Positions 16,671-24,401 of a stretch of DNA of 64,000 bases are shown here, piece after piece. This DNA comes from CAMLJR01 sp964500675. Its GTDB lineage: Bacteria; Pseudomonadota; Gammaproteobacteria; Pseudomonadales; CAMLJR01. How positions within the stretch are numbered: position 1 is the first letter of the stretch; each line of letters starts with the position of its first letter. Where the stretch lies: contig CAZCNY010000005.1 in assembly GCA_964500675.1 (NCBI GenBank), positions 62,001 through 126,000 on the forward strand. The letters are read 5' to 3'. Made by a program: the position numbers and the translations under genes. A model generated the notes under the pieces. That model did no database searches and had not been told where the DNA came from. It worked only from the letters and a program-made list of their open reading frames with translations.

Positions 16671-17329
16671 GAAGCGGAGATAACCGTGTAACCAACGCCG
16701 CGAACCGTGACGATAAAGTCTGCACCCAAGCGTTTGCGCAATGCGTGCACATAAACTTCGATGGTATTGCTCTCCACCTCATGCCCCCATGCGTAGAGTT
16801 TTTCTTTCAATTGGTCGCGCGACAGGATGGCGCCTGGACGTTCGATTAGGGCATGCAGTAAAAAGAATTCACGTGTGGTCAGCGCAACATCCTGGCCACT
16901 CACATTCACCTGATGCGTCGCTAAATTTAAACTGACACCGCGATGCGTAATGATCGGTTCGGCCCGTCCTGCGCGGCGCCGCAGCAACGCACGAATACGC
17001 GCACCCAATTCATCGAGATCAAAAGGTTTTGTTAAATAATCATCGGCACCGCTATCGAGCCCGAGTACGCGATCAGCAGGTGCTTCTCGAGCCGTTACAA
17101 TGAGAACGGCGATGTCATTATTTTCCGTGCGCAACTTGCGCAAAATACCGAGCCCTCCCTGTCCCGGCAAGCCCAGGTCGAGGATGACCAGATCGTGCAA
17201 GCGCGTTCTGAGTTGCGCGTCTGCTTCGTCACCATCGCGCACCCAGTCCACCGCATAACCTTCTTCGCGCAAGGTTTCGTAGACGCCGCGTCCGATCAGA
17301 CGATCATCTTCTACTAACAGCAATCTCAT
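16667..17329 (-). CDS. QseB/PmrA-type response regulator (OmpR family)
   Basis: A 220-residue DNA-binding regulator. The receiver has the acidic pocket VEDD, phospho-acceptor D51 (VILDLGLPGQGG), the switch T in VTAREAP and the Lys in YLTKPF. The C-terminal winged helix holds LTTREFFLLHALIERPGAILSR and the recognition helix HEVESNTIEVYVHALRKRLG, very close to QseB, PmrA and TctD. Regulators of that subgroup bind direct repeats of CTTAAG-like hexamers spaced by 5 bp. Exactly such boxes lie in the upstream gap and before the second propeller gene, so autoregulation and control of the neighbours are predicted. Confidence 0.93.
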   Translation of the reverse strand: MRLLLVEDDRLIGRGVYETLREEGYAVDWVRDGDEADAQLRTRLHDLVILDLGLPGQGGLGILRKLRTENNDIAVLIVTAREAPADRVLGLDSGADDYLTKPFDLDELGARIRALLRRRAGRAEPIITHRGVSLNLATHQVNVSGQDVALTTREFFLLHALIERPGAILSRDQLKEKLYAWGHEVESNTIEVYVHALRKRLGADFIVTVRGVGYTVISAS

Positions 17330-17381
17330 CGTGTCGTATCCGAACTCCGCGTTGCGCGACCGCCGAGCATAAGTCTCAAGT

Positions 17382-17398
17382 CTTAACCCAACATTAAA
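17382..17398. promoter_or_regulatory. PmrA/QseB-type box 1, near the two-component operon
   Basis: CTTAAC-ccaac-ATTAAA, two hexamers 11 bp apart, 53-69 bases upstream of the response regulator start on the other strand. It matches the known (C/T)TTAA(G/T)-N5-(C/T)TTAA(G/T) layout with small deviations. Probably used for autoregulation, and paired with the box 52 bp away. Confidence 0.55.
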
Positions 17399-17433
17399 TT
17401 TATACGCTGAATTGACTCGAATCCGGCCAAAAA

Positions 17434-17450
17434 ATTAAGGCCCCATTAAG
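17434..17450 (+). promoter_or_regulatory. PmrA/QseB-type box 2, before the first propeller gene
   Basis: ATTAAG-gcccc-ATTAAG, two identical hexamers 11 bp apart. Seven bases later comes TGGCAAAGTGC (17458-17468), which is also found at the same distance after the matching box upstream of the paralogue (19643). The gene start is about 115 bases downstream. Confidence 0.65.
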
Positions 17451-17564
17451 CATAGCTTGGCAAAGTGCAGATGACTGGCTGACCGATGCAGCAGTTAACC
17501 ATAAGCATGTATCCAACGGCAGATCAATAAAGCACCTAAACATAATTAAACAAGAGCTAATTTC

Positions 17565-19520
17565 ATGGACCCACTCAGTCTAACGAGCTTCAAACAACGT
17601 AAATTAAATGTGGCCCTGCTGTGTCTGCTTTCATTGTCCACTGTTGGGTTAATTGCCTGCGGTGGCGGACATTCATCATCACATGCCGCTTCATCTGCTA
17701 CCGAAGATCACCCCGCACCCGCCCCGGAGCCTGTCAGCGTCGAAGAATTACCGATGCCCCCGACAGCGCCATCGAATACGGCGGGCGCCTGCAATGCGAC
17801 AATCAATTCGCACGGAACTGGCTGCATCAGCGGCATTATACAATCGGGAAGTTTTTTACCCGACGGGCATCACGTCGTGGCTGCCGTCAATTTTGCAGGC
17901 GCACCGGCCGCCCCCGATCCGGCCAGTATTTACAGCGGCACGCAACTAATTATCGTCAAAACCGATGGCACGACATTTTCGAACGGCGATGCATGGAAAT
18001 GCGTGACCTGCGGCATGCCCGATGCGAATGCGCAAGGCATTAATACAACCCGTGATTATCCGCAGACATTTCACGACGGCAAACGCTTAATGGCCGGAAC
18101 GAATATTTTCGATTGCTCGCCACATCTGTTGACCGATGACGATTGCACACCCGATCAAATGCACGCATACCCGATCCGCTGGAACGTAACGGCTGACGGC
18201 TCCGGCAATGGCGGCTCTATTCGCGAATTGCGTTTGCATCCCGACGACGCGCATCTGGGGTTTAACGCGGTATTTATTGGTGGCGGCAAATACGATGAGT
18301 ACGGCTATCTGAGTCGTCTCGTATTTAATCCTTCGCCGAGCACCGGCACGCCGCTGGTACCGCGTTACGACCTCGAAAAAGTAACGCTGCTTTTTCAAGA
18401 GGGCTTGGATAAGCGGGTGCTAGCGGTGAATCCGAAAAATCCGAACGAATTAGTTATCAATCACCATGCGATTGAAGTCGGTGAATTTCGCGGCTTCACC
18501 AAAAATGGTCGCGAGGTGATGTACATCGGCTATCCATTCGAATCGAGTAACATTGATGTGTTCGCCGCCGACCTCACTACCGGCGCGGTGCGTCGATTGA
18601 CAAGCAATCCTGAATATACCGATCCCGTCGATTCTTCGCCCGACGATAATTGGATTGTGGCAATGGATACACGCGGTTCCGATCGTCAAGAATTTCTCGC
18701 GGCAATGCGCTGGATTCCGCCGATTACCGACGTGGTAACCACCAGTGCGACATCCTCGACTCGCAACAACGGCAATCGCCGTTTCTTCCAACCGATTTTG
18801 ATCGATCGTTATGGCGATCGCGGTGATTATCAGGGACAGCAACTCAATGCTGGCAACGGTGCGCCCGGTAGCATTAGCGATCCGAATTGGAACGGTATGG
18901 CCGATCCGCGCTGGTCGCCCGATGGCACGAGCGTGGTGTATTGGCAAGCGATGGTGGTCAGCCCGGCATGTGGTGGCATCAATCCATTGCCTTGCCCGGT
19001 TTCGACAGAGCCTGGCGGGCGCACATCGCGCATGATGATTGCGCGCCTCACGAGTCGGCAGCCATTGTCGATCGCGCAGCCGGCGGTTATTTCCGATACG
19101 GTGCCGTGGGGCACGCCATACGTGCCAGGTAGCGCAGCTCCAGTACGTGCACATATTCCGGAAGGATCGTATGTATTAAAAGGACAAGTTTCGGGGACAG
19201 CGAATGTGCAAATTACCGAAACCGCGGATAAAAGCGCAATTGCCACCGTGGCTGTCGATTACAAGAATTATGCGGATGTTTCTGGATACACCATCAATGG
19301 CACTGAAAGCGTAACAGGTACTCGCCCGAGTATTACGAAAATCAGCGTCGATTGGTATTCGAATTTGGATCAGCGCGGCAATGTAACTGGTTCTAAAGTA
19401 ACGAGCGTGGATGGGTTTCATCTCATCATCGATGTCTTGACGAATCTTTTCAATGCGACCGGTACGCTCACCACAACGATCGACGGCAAAGTGTATACAC
19501 AGCCTGCCAATGGTACTTAA
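17565..19520 (+). CDS. Predicted beta-propeller lipoprotein, paralogue A
   Basis: A 651-residue lipoprotein: signal sequence with lipobox LIAC (C32 would be lipidated), a flexible Ser/His/Pro-rich linker, then a conserved core beginning VEELPMPPTAPS. Conserved cysteines are paired in ACNAT/GTGCIS, WKCVTCG (CxxC, 146-149), FDCSP/DDCTP and PACGGINPLPC. TolB/PD40-like blades are visible, for example SNIDVFAADLTTGAVRRLTSNPEY and NWNGMADPRWSPDGTSVVYWQ. The last ~130 residues form a beta-rich domain ending YTQPANGT. From memory the core resembles fungal saponin-hydrolase-type proteins; this needs a search. AAGAG lies 8 bases before the ATG. About three-quarters identical to paralogue B by eye. Substrate unknown. 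Confidence 0.7.
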   Translation: MDPLSLTSFKQRKLNVALLCLLSLSTVGLIACGGGHSSSHAASSATEDHPAPAPEPVSVEELPMPPTAPSNTAGACNATINSHGTGCISGIIQSGSFLPDGHHVVAAVNFAGAPAAPDPASIYSGTQLIIVKTDGTTFSNGDAWKCVTCGMPDANAQGINTTRDYPQTFHDGKRLMAGTNIFDCSPHLLTDDDCTPDQMHAYPIRWNVTADGSGNGGSIRELRLHPDDAHLGFNAVFIGGGKYDEYGYLSRLVFNPSPSTGTPLVPRYDLEKVTLLFQEGLDKRVLAVNPKNPNELVINHHAIEVGEFRGFTKNGREVMYIGYPFESSNIDVFAADLTTGAVRRLTSNPEYTDPVDSSPDDNWIVAMDTRGSDRQEFLAAMRWIPPITDVVTTSATSSTRNNGNRRFFQPILIDRYGDRGDYQGQQLNAGNGAPGSISDPNWNGMADPRWSPDGTSVVYWQAMVVSPACGGINPLPCPVSTEPGGRTSRMMIARLTSRQPLSIAQPAVISDTVPWGTPYVPGSAAPVRAHIPEGSYVLKGQVSGTANVQITETADKSAIATVAVDYKNYADVSGYTINGTESVTGTRPSITKISVDWYSNLDQRGNVTGSKVTSVDGFHLIIDVLTNLFNATGTLTTTIDGKVYTQPANGT

Positions 19521-19541
19521 CGATTAACCGGGTTATTTTTT

Positions 19542-19569
19542 ACCCCTCGTACGAGGGGTCTTTTTTCTT
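19542..19569 (+). terminator. Rho-independent terminator after propeller A
   Basis: A perfect 18-bp palindrome, ACCCCTCGT/ACGAGGGGT, followed by CTTTTTTCTT, 21 bases after the stop. Confidence 0.9.
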
Positions 19570-19583
19570 AAGTCAATATTAAA
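19567..19583 (+). promoter_or_regulatory. PmrA/QseB-type box 3, before the second propeller gene
   Basis: CTTAAG-tcaat-ATTAAA, the counterpart of box 1 (only one base differs in the two hexamers). It touches the terminator tail of the preceding gene and lies 52 bp before box 4, the same distance as between boxes 1 and 2. Confidence 0.6.
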
Positions 19584-19618
19584 TTGAATGGCATTTGCTC
19601 CTTATATTGAAAAGCAAA

Positions 19619-19635
19619 CTTAAGACGTATTTAAG
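19619..19635 (+). promoter_or_regulatory. PmrA/QseB-type box 4, before the second propeller gene
   Basis: CTTAAG-acgta-TTTAAG, two hexamers 11 bp apart, then 7 bases and TGGCAAAGTGCC (19643-19654). This matches box 2 and its downstream element in layout, although the bases between are different. Confidence 0.68.
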
Positions 19636-19771
19636 AAAAACCTGGCAAAGTGCCAGTGGGTAAAACGGTGAGGTATTTTTTATGCAGATCGATTGAGCGT
19701 GGTTTTTTGCTGCTCTTTCACTGGTTCCGTGACATCCAATAACGTCCATAAATCGCAACGGAGCGAGTATC

Positions 19772-21721
19772 ATGATTAAATCTAATCGAATATCGATTCG
19801 CGCGCGGCGCACGCTGCTCGCAACATCGCTAAGTATTTTTTCTTGTTTTGGTGTCGCGATATCTGCCGCGGCAGACGAACCGTCGCTACATGATTTACTG
19901 AAATTGCTGCCACCGAAACCCGAGCCGGTCAAGGTCGAGGAGTTGCCGGTTCCGCCGACATCTCCTTCGACTGCGATTGGCGCATGCACCACGGTTGTGA
20001 ATCCTCATGGCACCGGTTGCATCACCAATATTCAGCAATCGGGTAGCTTCTTACCGGACGGTCATCACGTTGTGGCGCTAGTGAATTATGCCGGCGCACC
20101 TGCCGCACCCGATCCCACAAGTATTTATAGCGGCGTCCAGCTCATCATCGTCAAAACCGACGGCACCACCTTCGCGAACGGCGACGCATGGAAATGCGTG
20201 ACCTGCGGTATGCCAGCAGAAAATGCACAAGGCATCAGCACGGCACGTGATTATCCGCAGACATTTTTTGACGGCAAGCGTTTAATGGCGGGTACTAACA
20301 TTTTCGATTGTTCGCCGTATAAATTGACGGACGATAATTGCACAGGGTCGCAAATGCACGCCTATCCCATTCGCTGGAACGTCACCGCCGATGGCTCGGG
20401 CGCTGGTGGAAGCATTCGCGAATTACGTATCCACCCCGACAATGTGCATCTCGGCTTTAATAGCACCGTCGTTAACAACGGTAAATTCGATCAGTTCGCT
20501 TATCTCGGCCGCTTGGTTTTTAATCCTGCTCCGGCGACCGGAACTCCGTCGGTTCCTCGTTATGATTTAACCAACGTAACGCGCATGTTCCAGGAGGGGC
20601 TGGATAAACGCGTGGTCACTGTGAATCCTTCAAAACCCAATGAATTGCTCATTAATAAGCAGGCGATCGAAGTTGGCGAATTTCGCGGTTGGACCAAAAA
20701 CGGTCGCGAAGCAATGTACGTCGGCTATCCGTTTGAATCATCCAATATCGATGTATTCGCCGCCGATTTGCAAACCGGTAAAGTTCGGCGGCTAACACGC
20801 AACCCAGGTTATGTCGATCCGGTGGACTCTTCACCCGACGACAATTGGATTGTCGCCATGGATACGCGCGCCACCGATCGCCAAAGTTTCGTGGCGGCGA
20901 TGCGCGCGATTCCACCGATCACCGATGTGATTACGACGAGCGCGGTTTCTTCGGTACGCAACAACGGTCAACGTCGATTCTTCCAACCCTATTTAATCGA
21001 TCGCTACGGCGATCGCGGCAATTACAACGGCCAGCAATTAAATGCGGGCGATGGCGCGCCGGGCAGTATCAGCGATCCGAACTGGAATGGCATGGCCGAT
21101 CCGCGCTGGTCGCCGGACGGTACCGCAGTGGTGTATTGGCAAGCGCTGGTGACGAGTCCCGCATGCGGTGGTATCAATCCATTGCCGTGTCCGGTTTCCA
21201 CGGAACCTGGCGGCAGAACATCACGCATGATGATTGCGCGTTTGACGAACCGGAAACCGCTGCCGATTCCCACGCAACCGATAGCGCCGATTTCGGACAC
21301 AATTGCTTGGGGCACTCCGTACGTACCTGGCAGCGCCGCGCCAGTACGCGCATTAATTCCGGCAGGCGCCTACACACTGCGCGGATTAATCTGGGGAACA
21401 GCGCAAGTTGTGGTAACGCACACGGCGGATGATCTCAATATCGATACCATTTCCGTGACGTATAACAATTATTCGGATGATCTTGTGCATTTTCTTAATG
21501 GTACTGAAAGTGTGCATGGCTCGCGTCCGAACCCGCTGACCACCGTGGTTGATTGGTATTCGAATCTTTTCCAAAACGGCATAGATACAGGCACCAAACT
21601 GACGAGTCAGGATGGGTTTCATCTCAGCATCAATATCCTGACCAATCTGTTCAATGCAACCGGCACGTTGACGACAACAATAAATGGACACGCGTACATA
21701 CAACCCGCCAATGGGACTTAA
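19772..21721 (+). CDS. Predicted beta-propeller exported protein, paralogue B
   Basis: A 649-residue paralogue of the gene upstream, collinear from VEELPVPPTSPS to the terminal IQPANGT, with the same CxxC (WKCVTCG), cysteine pattern and PD40-like blades. Unlike A it lacks a convincing lipobox: the signal peptide ends FGVAISAAADEP and should be cleaved by signal peptidase I, leaving a soluble periplasmic or secreted protein. A Cys in SIFSC within the signal is a poor lipobox because Phe precedes Ser. GGAG lies 8 bases before the ATG. The pair would place one copy on the membrane and one in solution. Secretion through the type II system in this window is possible but unproven. Confidence 0.7.
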   Translation: MIKSNRISIRARRTLLATSLSIFSCFGVAISAAADEPSLHDLLKLLPPKPEPVKVEELPVPPTSPSTAIGACTTVVNPHGTGCITNIQQSGSFLPDGHHVVALVNYAGAPAAPDPTSIYSGVQLIIVKTDGTTFANGDAWKCVTCGMPAENAQGISTARDYPQTFFDGKRLMAGTNIFDCSPYKLTDDNCTGSQMHAYPIRWNVTADGSGAGGSIRELRIHPDNVHLGFNSTVVNNGKFDQFAYLGRLVFNPAPATGTPSVPRYDLTNVTRMFQEGLDKRVVTVNPSKPNELLINKQAIEVGEFRGWTKNGREAMYVGYPFESSNIDVFAADLQTGKVRRLTRNPGYVDPVDSSPDDNWIVAMDTRATDRQSFVAAMRAIPPITDVITTSAVSSVRNNGQRRFFQPYLIDRYGDRGNYNGQQLNAGDGAPGSISDPNWNGMADPRWSPDGTAVVYWQALVTSPACGGINPLPCPVSTEPGGRTSRMMIARLTNRKPLPIPTQPIAPISDTIAWGTPYVPGSAAPVRALIPAGAYTLRGLIWGTAQVVVTHTADDLNIDTISVTYNNYSDDLVHFLNGTESVHGSRPNPLTTVVDWYSNLFQNGIDTGTKLTSQDGFHLSINILTNLFNATGTLTTTINGHAYIQPANGT

Positions 21722-21741
21722 TGATTAGAAAACTTCTGCTG

Positions 21742-21769
21742 AGCCCCTTTTCTAAAGGGGCTTTTTTTT
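21742..21769 (+). terminator. Rho-independent terminator after propeller B
   Basis: Stem AGCCCCTTT/AAAGGGGCT with loop TCT, followed by a run of eight T, about 20 bases after the stop. Confidence 0.9.
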
Positions 21770-21782
21770 AGGTAGCATTAAT
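21766..21782 (+). promoter_or_regulatory. Degenerate PmrA/QseB-type box before the TonB receptor
   Basis: TTTTAG-gtagc-ATTAAT, followed after 8 bases by TGGCAGCAAAG. The layout recalls boxes 2 and 4 plus their TGGCAAAG element, but the first hexamer is poor and overlaps the terminator T-run. Suggestive only. Confidence 0.25.
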
Positions 21783-21862
21783 TTTCCGACTGGCAGCAAA
21801 GATATTTACTAGAAATAGCGCCCGATTAATTAAGATAATCACAATAATAGGGAAGGCCGTGA

Positions 21863-24127
21863 ATGCAAAAGATTAAAATTTCCCGAGCATCGCTTGCGTC
21901 CATCTCACTGTTAACGATCGCCGCCACTCTCGGCAAAAATGCGGATGCTGCGGATAAATTGGACACTGTCATTGTCACCGCAAATAAAATCGAACAAGAC
22001 GCGCAACAGACCGCCATTTCAATGCAGTCGCTTTCGGGTGAAAAATTATCGAATATGGGTATCGGCAATGTTGCGGAGATCGCTCAATTTATTCCCGGAT
22101 TGCAAATGGACCAAGCGGGCGGCGGCTTGACCGCGACAGTTCGCATTCGCGGCATTGGCGCACCCGGTTATTCAGCGCTCGATCCTTCGGTGCCGATATT
22201 TATCGATGGTGTCGCGCAAGCACGCACAGGCGCTGGCTTTCGCGACCTTTTCGATATTGCGCATATCGAAGTGTTACGCGGACCGCAGAGCATACTCTAT
22301 GGTCGCAACTCGACGGCAGGGGCAATTAATATTTGGACGAAGGATGCCAACGCCTATCGATGGAGTGGTTATTTACAGGCCCAAGCAGGCAATTACAATG
22401 ACAGGGAGCTGAAAAGCACGGTTAATATTCCGCTGGTTGAAAGTTTGTTGGCAGCACGGCTCAGTTTTTTTTCGGTTTACCAGGATGGTTACATGAAAAA
22501 TGTTTTACACGGCGATAATACAGAAAATGGTCATACCAGCCGCTTTGGAGGTCGCGCCAAAATCGCGTTAATCCCTGCAGAAAATCTGTCTATGCAATGG
22601 ACGACAAGCTATTCAAAAAACACCGAACATCCGGGGCATGCATGGGCCGTTGTACCTGCATTCTATTCCGATTACGCAAATAGTGCGGGCGGCATCGTTT
22701 CGCAACAAGGAAGCCATCAACTTCCTCACGACGATCGTTACAATGGCGATGTTTATCACAATGTATATCAGTCGGCTTACGATACTAATTTTTCCACGTC
22801 GATAACAGCGAACTGGGATATCGACGGCGGTGTATTTTCCAAAAAAACACTGACGTCGATTACCGCCTACAACATTAATAAGTCCGATCAGTTGCTCGAT
22901 CAGGATGCAAGCATTCTTGATTACGGTACATCGGCTGGTAAAGCCGACACCGATTCATGGTCGCAGGAGTTTCGCATAGCAAACAGCGATAGCGACGATC
23001 TCGAATACATGATCGGGTTTTACTACTACGCAGAACGCGTAACCAGCACGCAAAATACCAATTCATTGCACAGTGACGCGATCGCTGCTTTTGACGCTTT
23101 GGGATTTAACGCCATCGGAAGCTACCCAACATCGGCTGATACAAAAAATGAATTCGGTGCCAATGACGAAGCCATTTTTAGCCACGTGACATATTCATTT
23201 TCGCCACAATTCAGTTTGACCGCAGGCCTGCGCGAATCTTGGGCGCAAAAGCGAGGCAACTCTACTCTTAACTCCGATATCTACGTCGGAAATTTGAATT
23301 TTTTACATATCGATAAAAACATTGTCGACCATGAGAATATTACCGATTCCGACACGTCGGGAACACTGCAAGCCCGTTATTTTTTGAACCCTGACGACAT
23401 GATTTACATCGCTTACGATCGCGGCTTTAAGCCGGGAGGATTCAATCGCCTCATCACCAGCGCAAGCTTACCGACCACCTACAATAAAGAAATTTCGAAT
23501 AATTATGAGACCGGCGCAAAAACACAGTGGTTAAAAAATCGCTTACAAGCCGATATTGCTTTTTTCCATATGGATTTTAGAGATTTTCATCATCAGACGC
23601 TGACATCAAACGGTGATGTCATTGTCGAGAATATTGGCAAAGCCACCTCTGATGGCGTCGAATTGGAGCTGCAAGCGCTTCCCGCATCCAACTTGAATTT
23701 GGCAACGAGTGTGGCGTACGTAAATCCGAGGGTACGCAGCGATACATCCGCTAGCTCTAATTTGCACAAAGGTGAGCTCATCCCGGATAGCAGCCAATAC
23801 AGCGCCAACGTCAGCGCGGAATATAATCGCGCAATACCCACCGGGCATTCAAATGGCTTTCTGCGAATCGATTGGCTCTATCGAAGCCGATATGTTTTGG
23901 GCGACCCCCGCGACGGTTATTATCAGAACGGATATTCACTGATGGATATCCGCTGCGGCTTGCGTGATATGGGTGAGCACTGGGAGATAACAAGCTGGAT
24001 TAAAAATGTTTTCGACAAGGAATATGCGGTTACCGGCAACTCCACCTCAGGGGCGCAAGGGACTGCCTTGTCGATTTATCCTGGGTCACCGCGCACCTTC
24101 GGCATTACAGCACAATATAATTTCTGA
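21863..24127 (+). CDS. TonB-dependent outer membrane receptor (propeller locus)
   Basis: A 754-residue receptor. Signal peptide to about residue 30 (...GKNADA), then a TonB box-like LDTVIVTA. The plug domain includes GIGNVAEIAQFIPGLQ, VRIRGIG, DPSVPIFIDGV, IEVLRGPQSILYGRNSTAGAINI, and the long barrel ends in RTFGITAQYNF with the C-terminal Phe used for BAM insertion. It imports an unknown ligand using TonB-ExbBD energy. It is downstream of the two propeller genes, behind a terminator, so it has its own promoter. Base composition is visibly more AT-rich than the housekeeping genes. Its neighbours suggest uptake of the product or ligand of the propeller proteins (inference). Confidence 0.9.
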   Translation: MQKIKISRASLASISLLTIAATLGKNADAADKLDTVIVTANKIEQDAQQTAISMQSLSGEKLSNMGIGNVAEIAQFIPGLQMDQAGGGLTATVRIRGIGAPGYSALDPSVPIFIDGVAQARTGAGFRDLFDIAHIEVLRGPQSILYGRNSTAGAINIWTKDANAYRWSGYLQAQAGNYNDRELKSTVNIPLVESLLAARLSFFSVYQDGYMKNVLHGDNTENGHTSRFGGRAKIALIPAENLSMQWTTSYSKNTEHPGHAWAVVPAFYSDYANSAGGIVSQQGSHQLPHDDRYNGDVYHNVYQSAYDTNFSTSITANWDIDGGVFSKKTLTSITAYNINKSDQLLDQDASILDYGTSAGKADTDSWSQEFRIANSDSDDLEYMIGFYYYAERVTSTQNTNSLHSDAIAAFDALGFNAIGSYPTSADTKNEFGANDEAIFSHVTYSFSPQFSLTAGLRESWAQKRGNSTLNSDIYVGNLNFLHIDKNIVDHENITDSDTSGTLQARYFLNPDDMIYIAYDRGFKPGGFNRLITSASLPTTYNKEISNNYETGAKTQWLKNRLQADIAFFHMDFRDFHHQTLTSNGDVIVENIGKATSDGVELELQALPASNLNLATSVAYVNPRVRSDTSASSNLHKGELIPDSSQYSANVSAEYNRAIPTGHSNGFLRIDWLYRSRYVLGDPRDGYYQNGYSLMDIRCGLRDMGEHWEITSWIKNVFDKEYAVTGNSTSGAQGTALSIYPGSPRTFGITAQYNF

Positions 24128-24179
24128 TACACATCTTCATTTGTCGGCGATACGACTAAAAAGTACTTGACGCTAACGT

Positions 24180-24206
24180 GACTATCGCAACTATCGCGAC
24201 TATCGC
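24180..24206. repeat. 9-bp tandem repeat, three units
   Basis: Three units of (G/A)ACTATCGC in the gap after the TonB receptor. The 24128-24401 gap otherwise holds only the hairpin described next. Confidence 0.8.
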
Positions 24207-24223
24207 GACTTAATCAGAGATTC

Positions 24224-24250
24224 AAAAAATCGCCTAGTCGGCTATTTTTT
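24224..24250 (+). terminator. Probable bidirectional terminator between TonB receptor and acyltransferase
   Basis: AAAAAAT-c-GCC, 5-base loop, GGC-t-ATTTTTT: a hairpin with one mismatch, flanked by A and T runs, between two convergent genes. Confidence 0.5.
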
Positions 24251-24401
24251 AAAAATGCCGTAGCTGATTATTTTCTGGTTCTGTTGAATCGATTCGCGTT
24301 CTATTGGTAATTGGCCGCTATGGCCGGTGAAAGACCGATTACAAATTCGAGCCAGACAAAAACACACGGCTGCTTTTCACTCACCCATTACAGATGGCCT
24401 T

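Noticed and set aside
24180..24206. Short direct repeats considered as a CRISPR remnant
   Set aside because: Units are 9 bp and contiguous, without spacers; simple tandem repetition.
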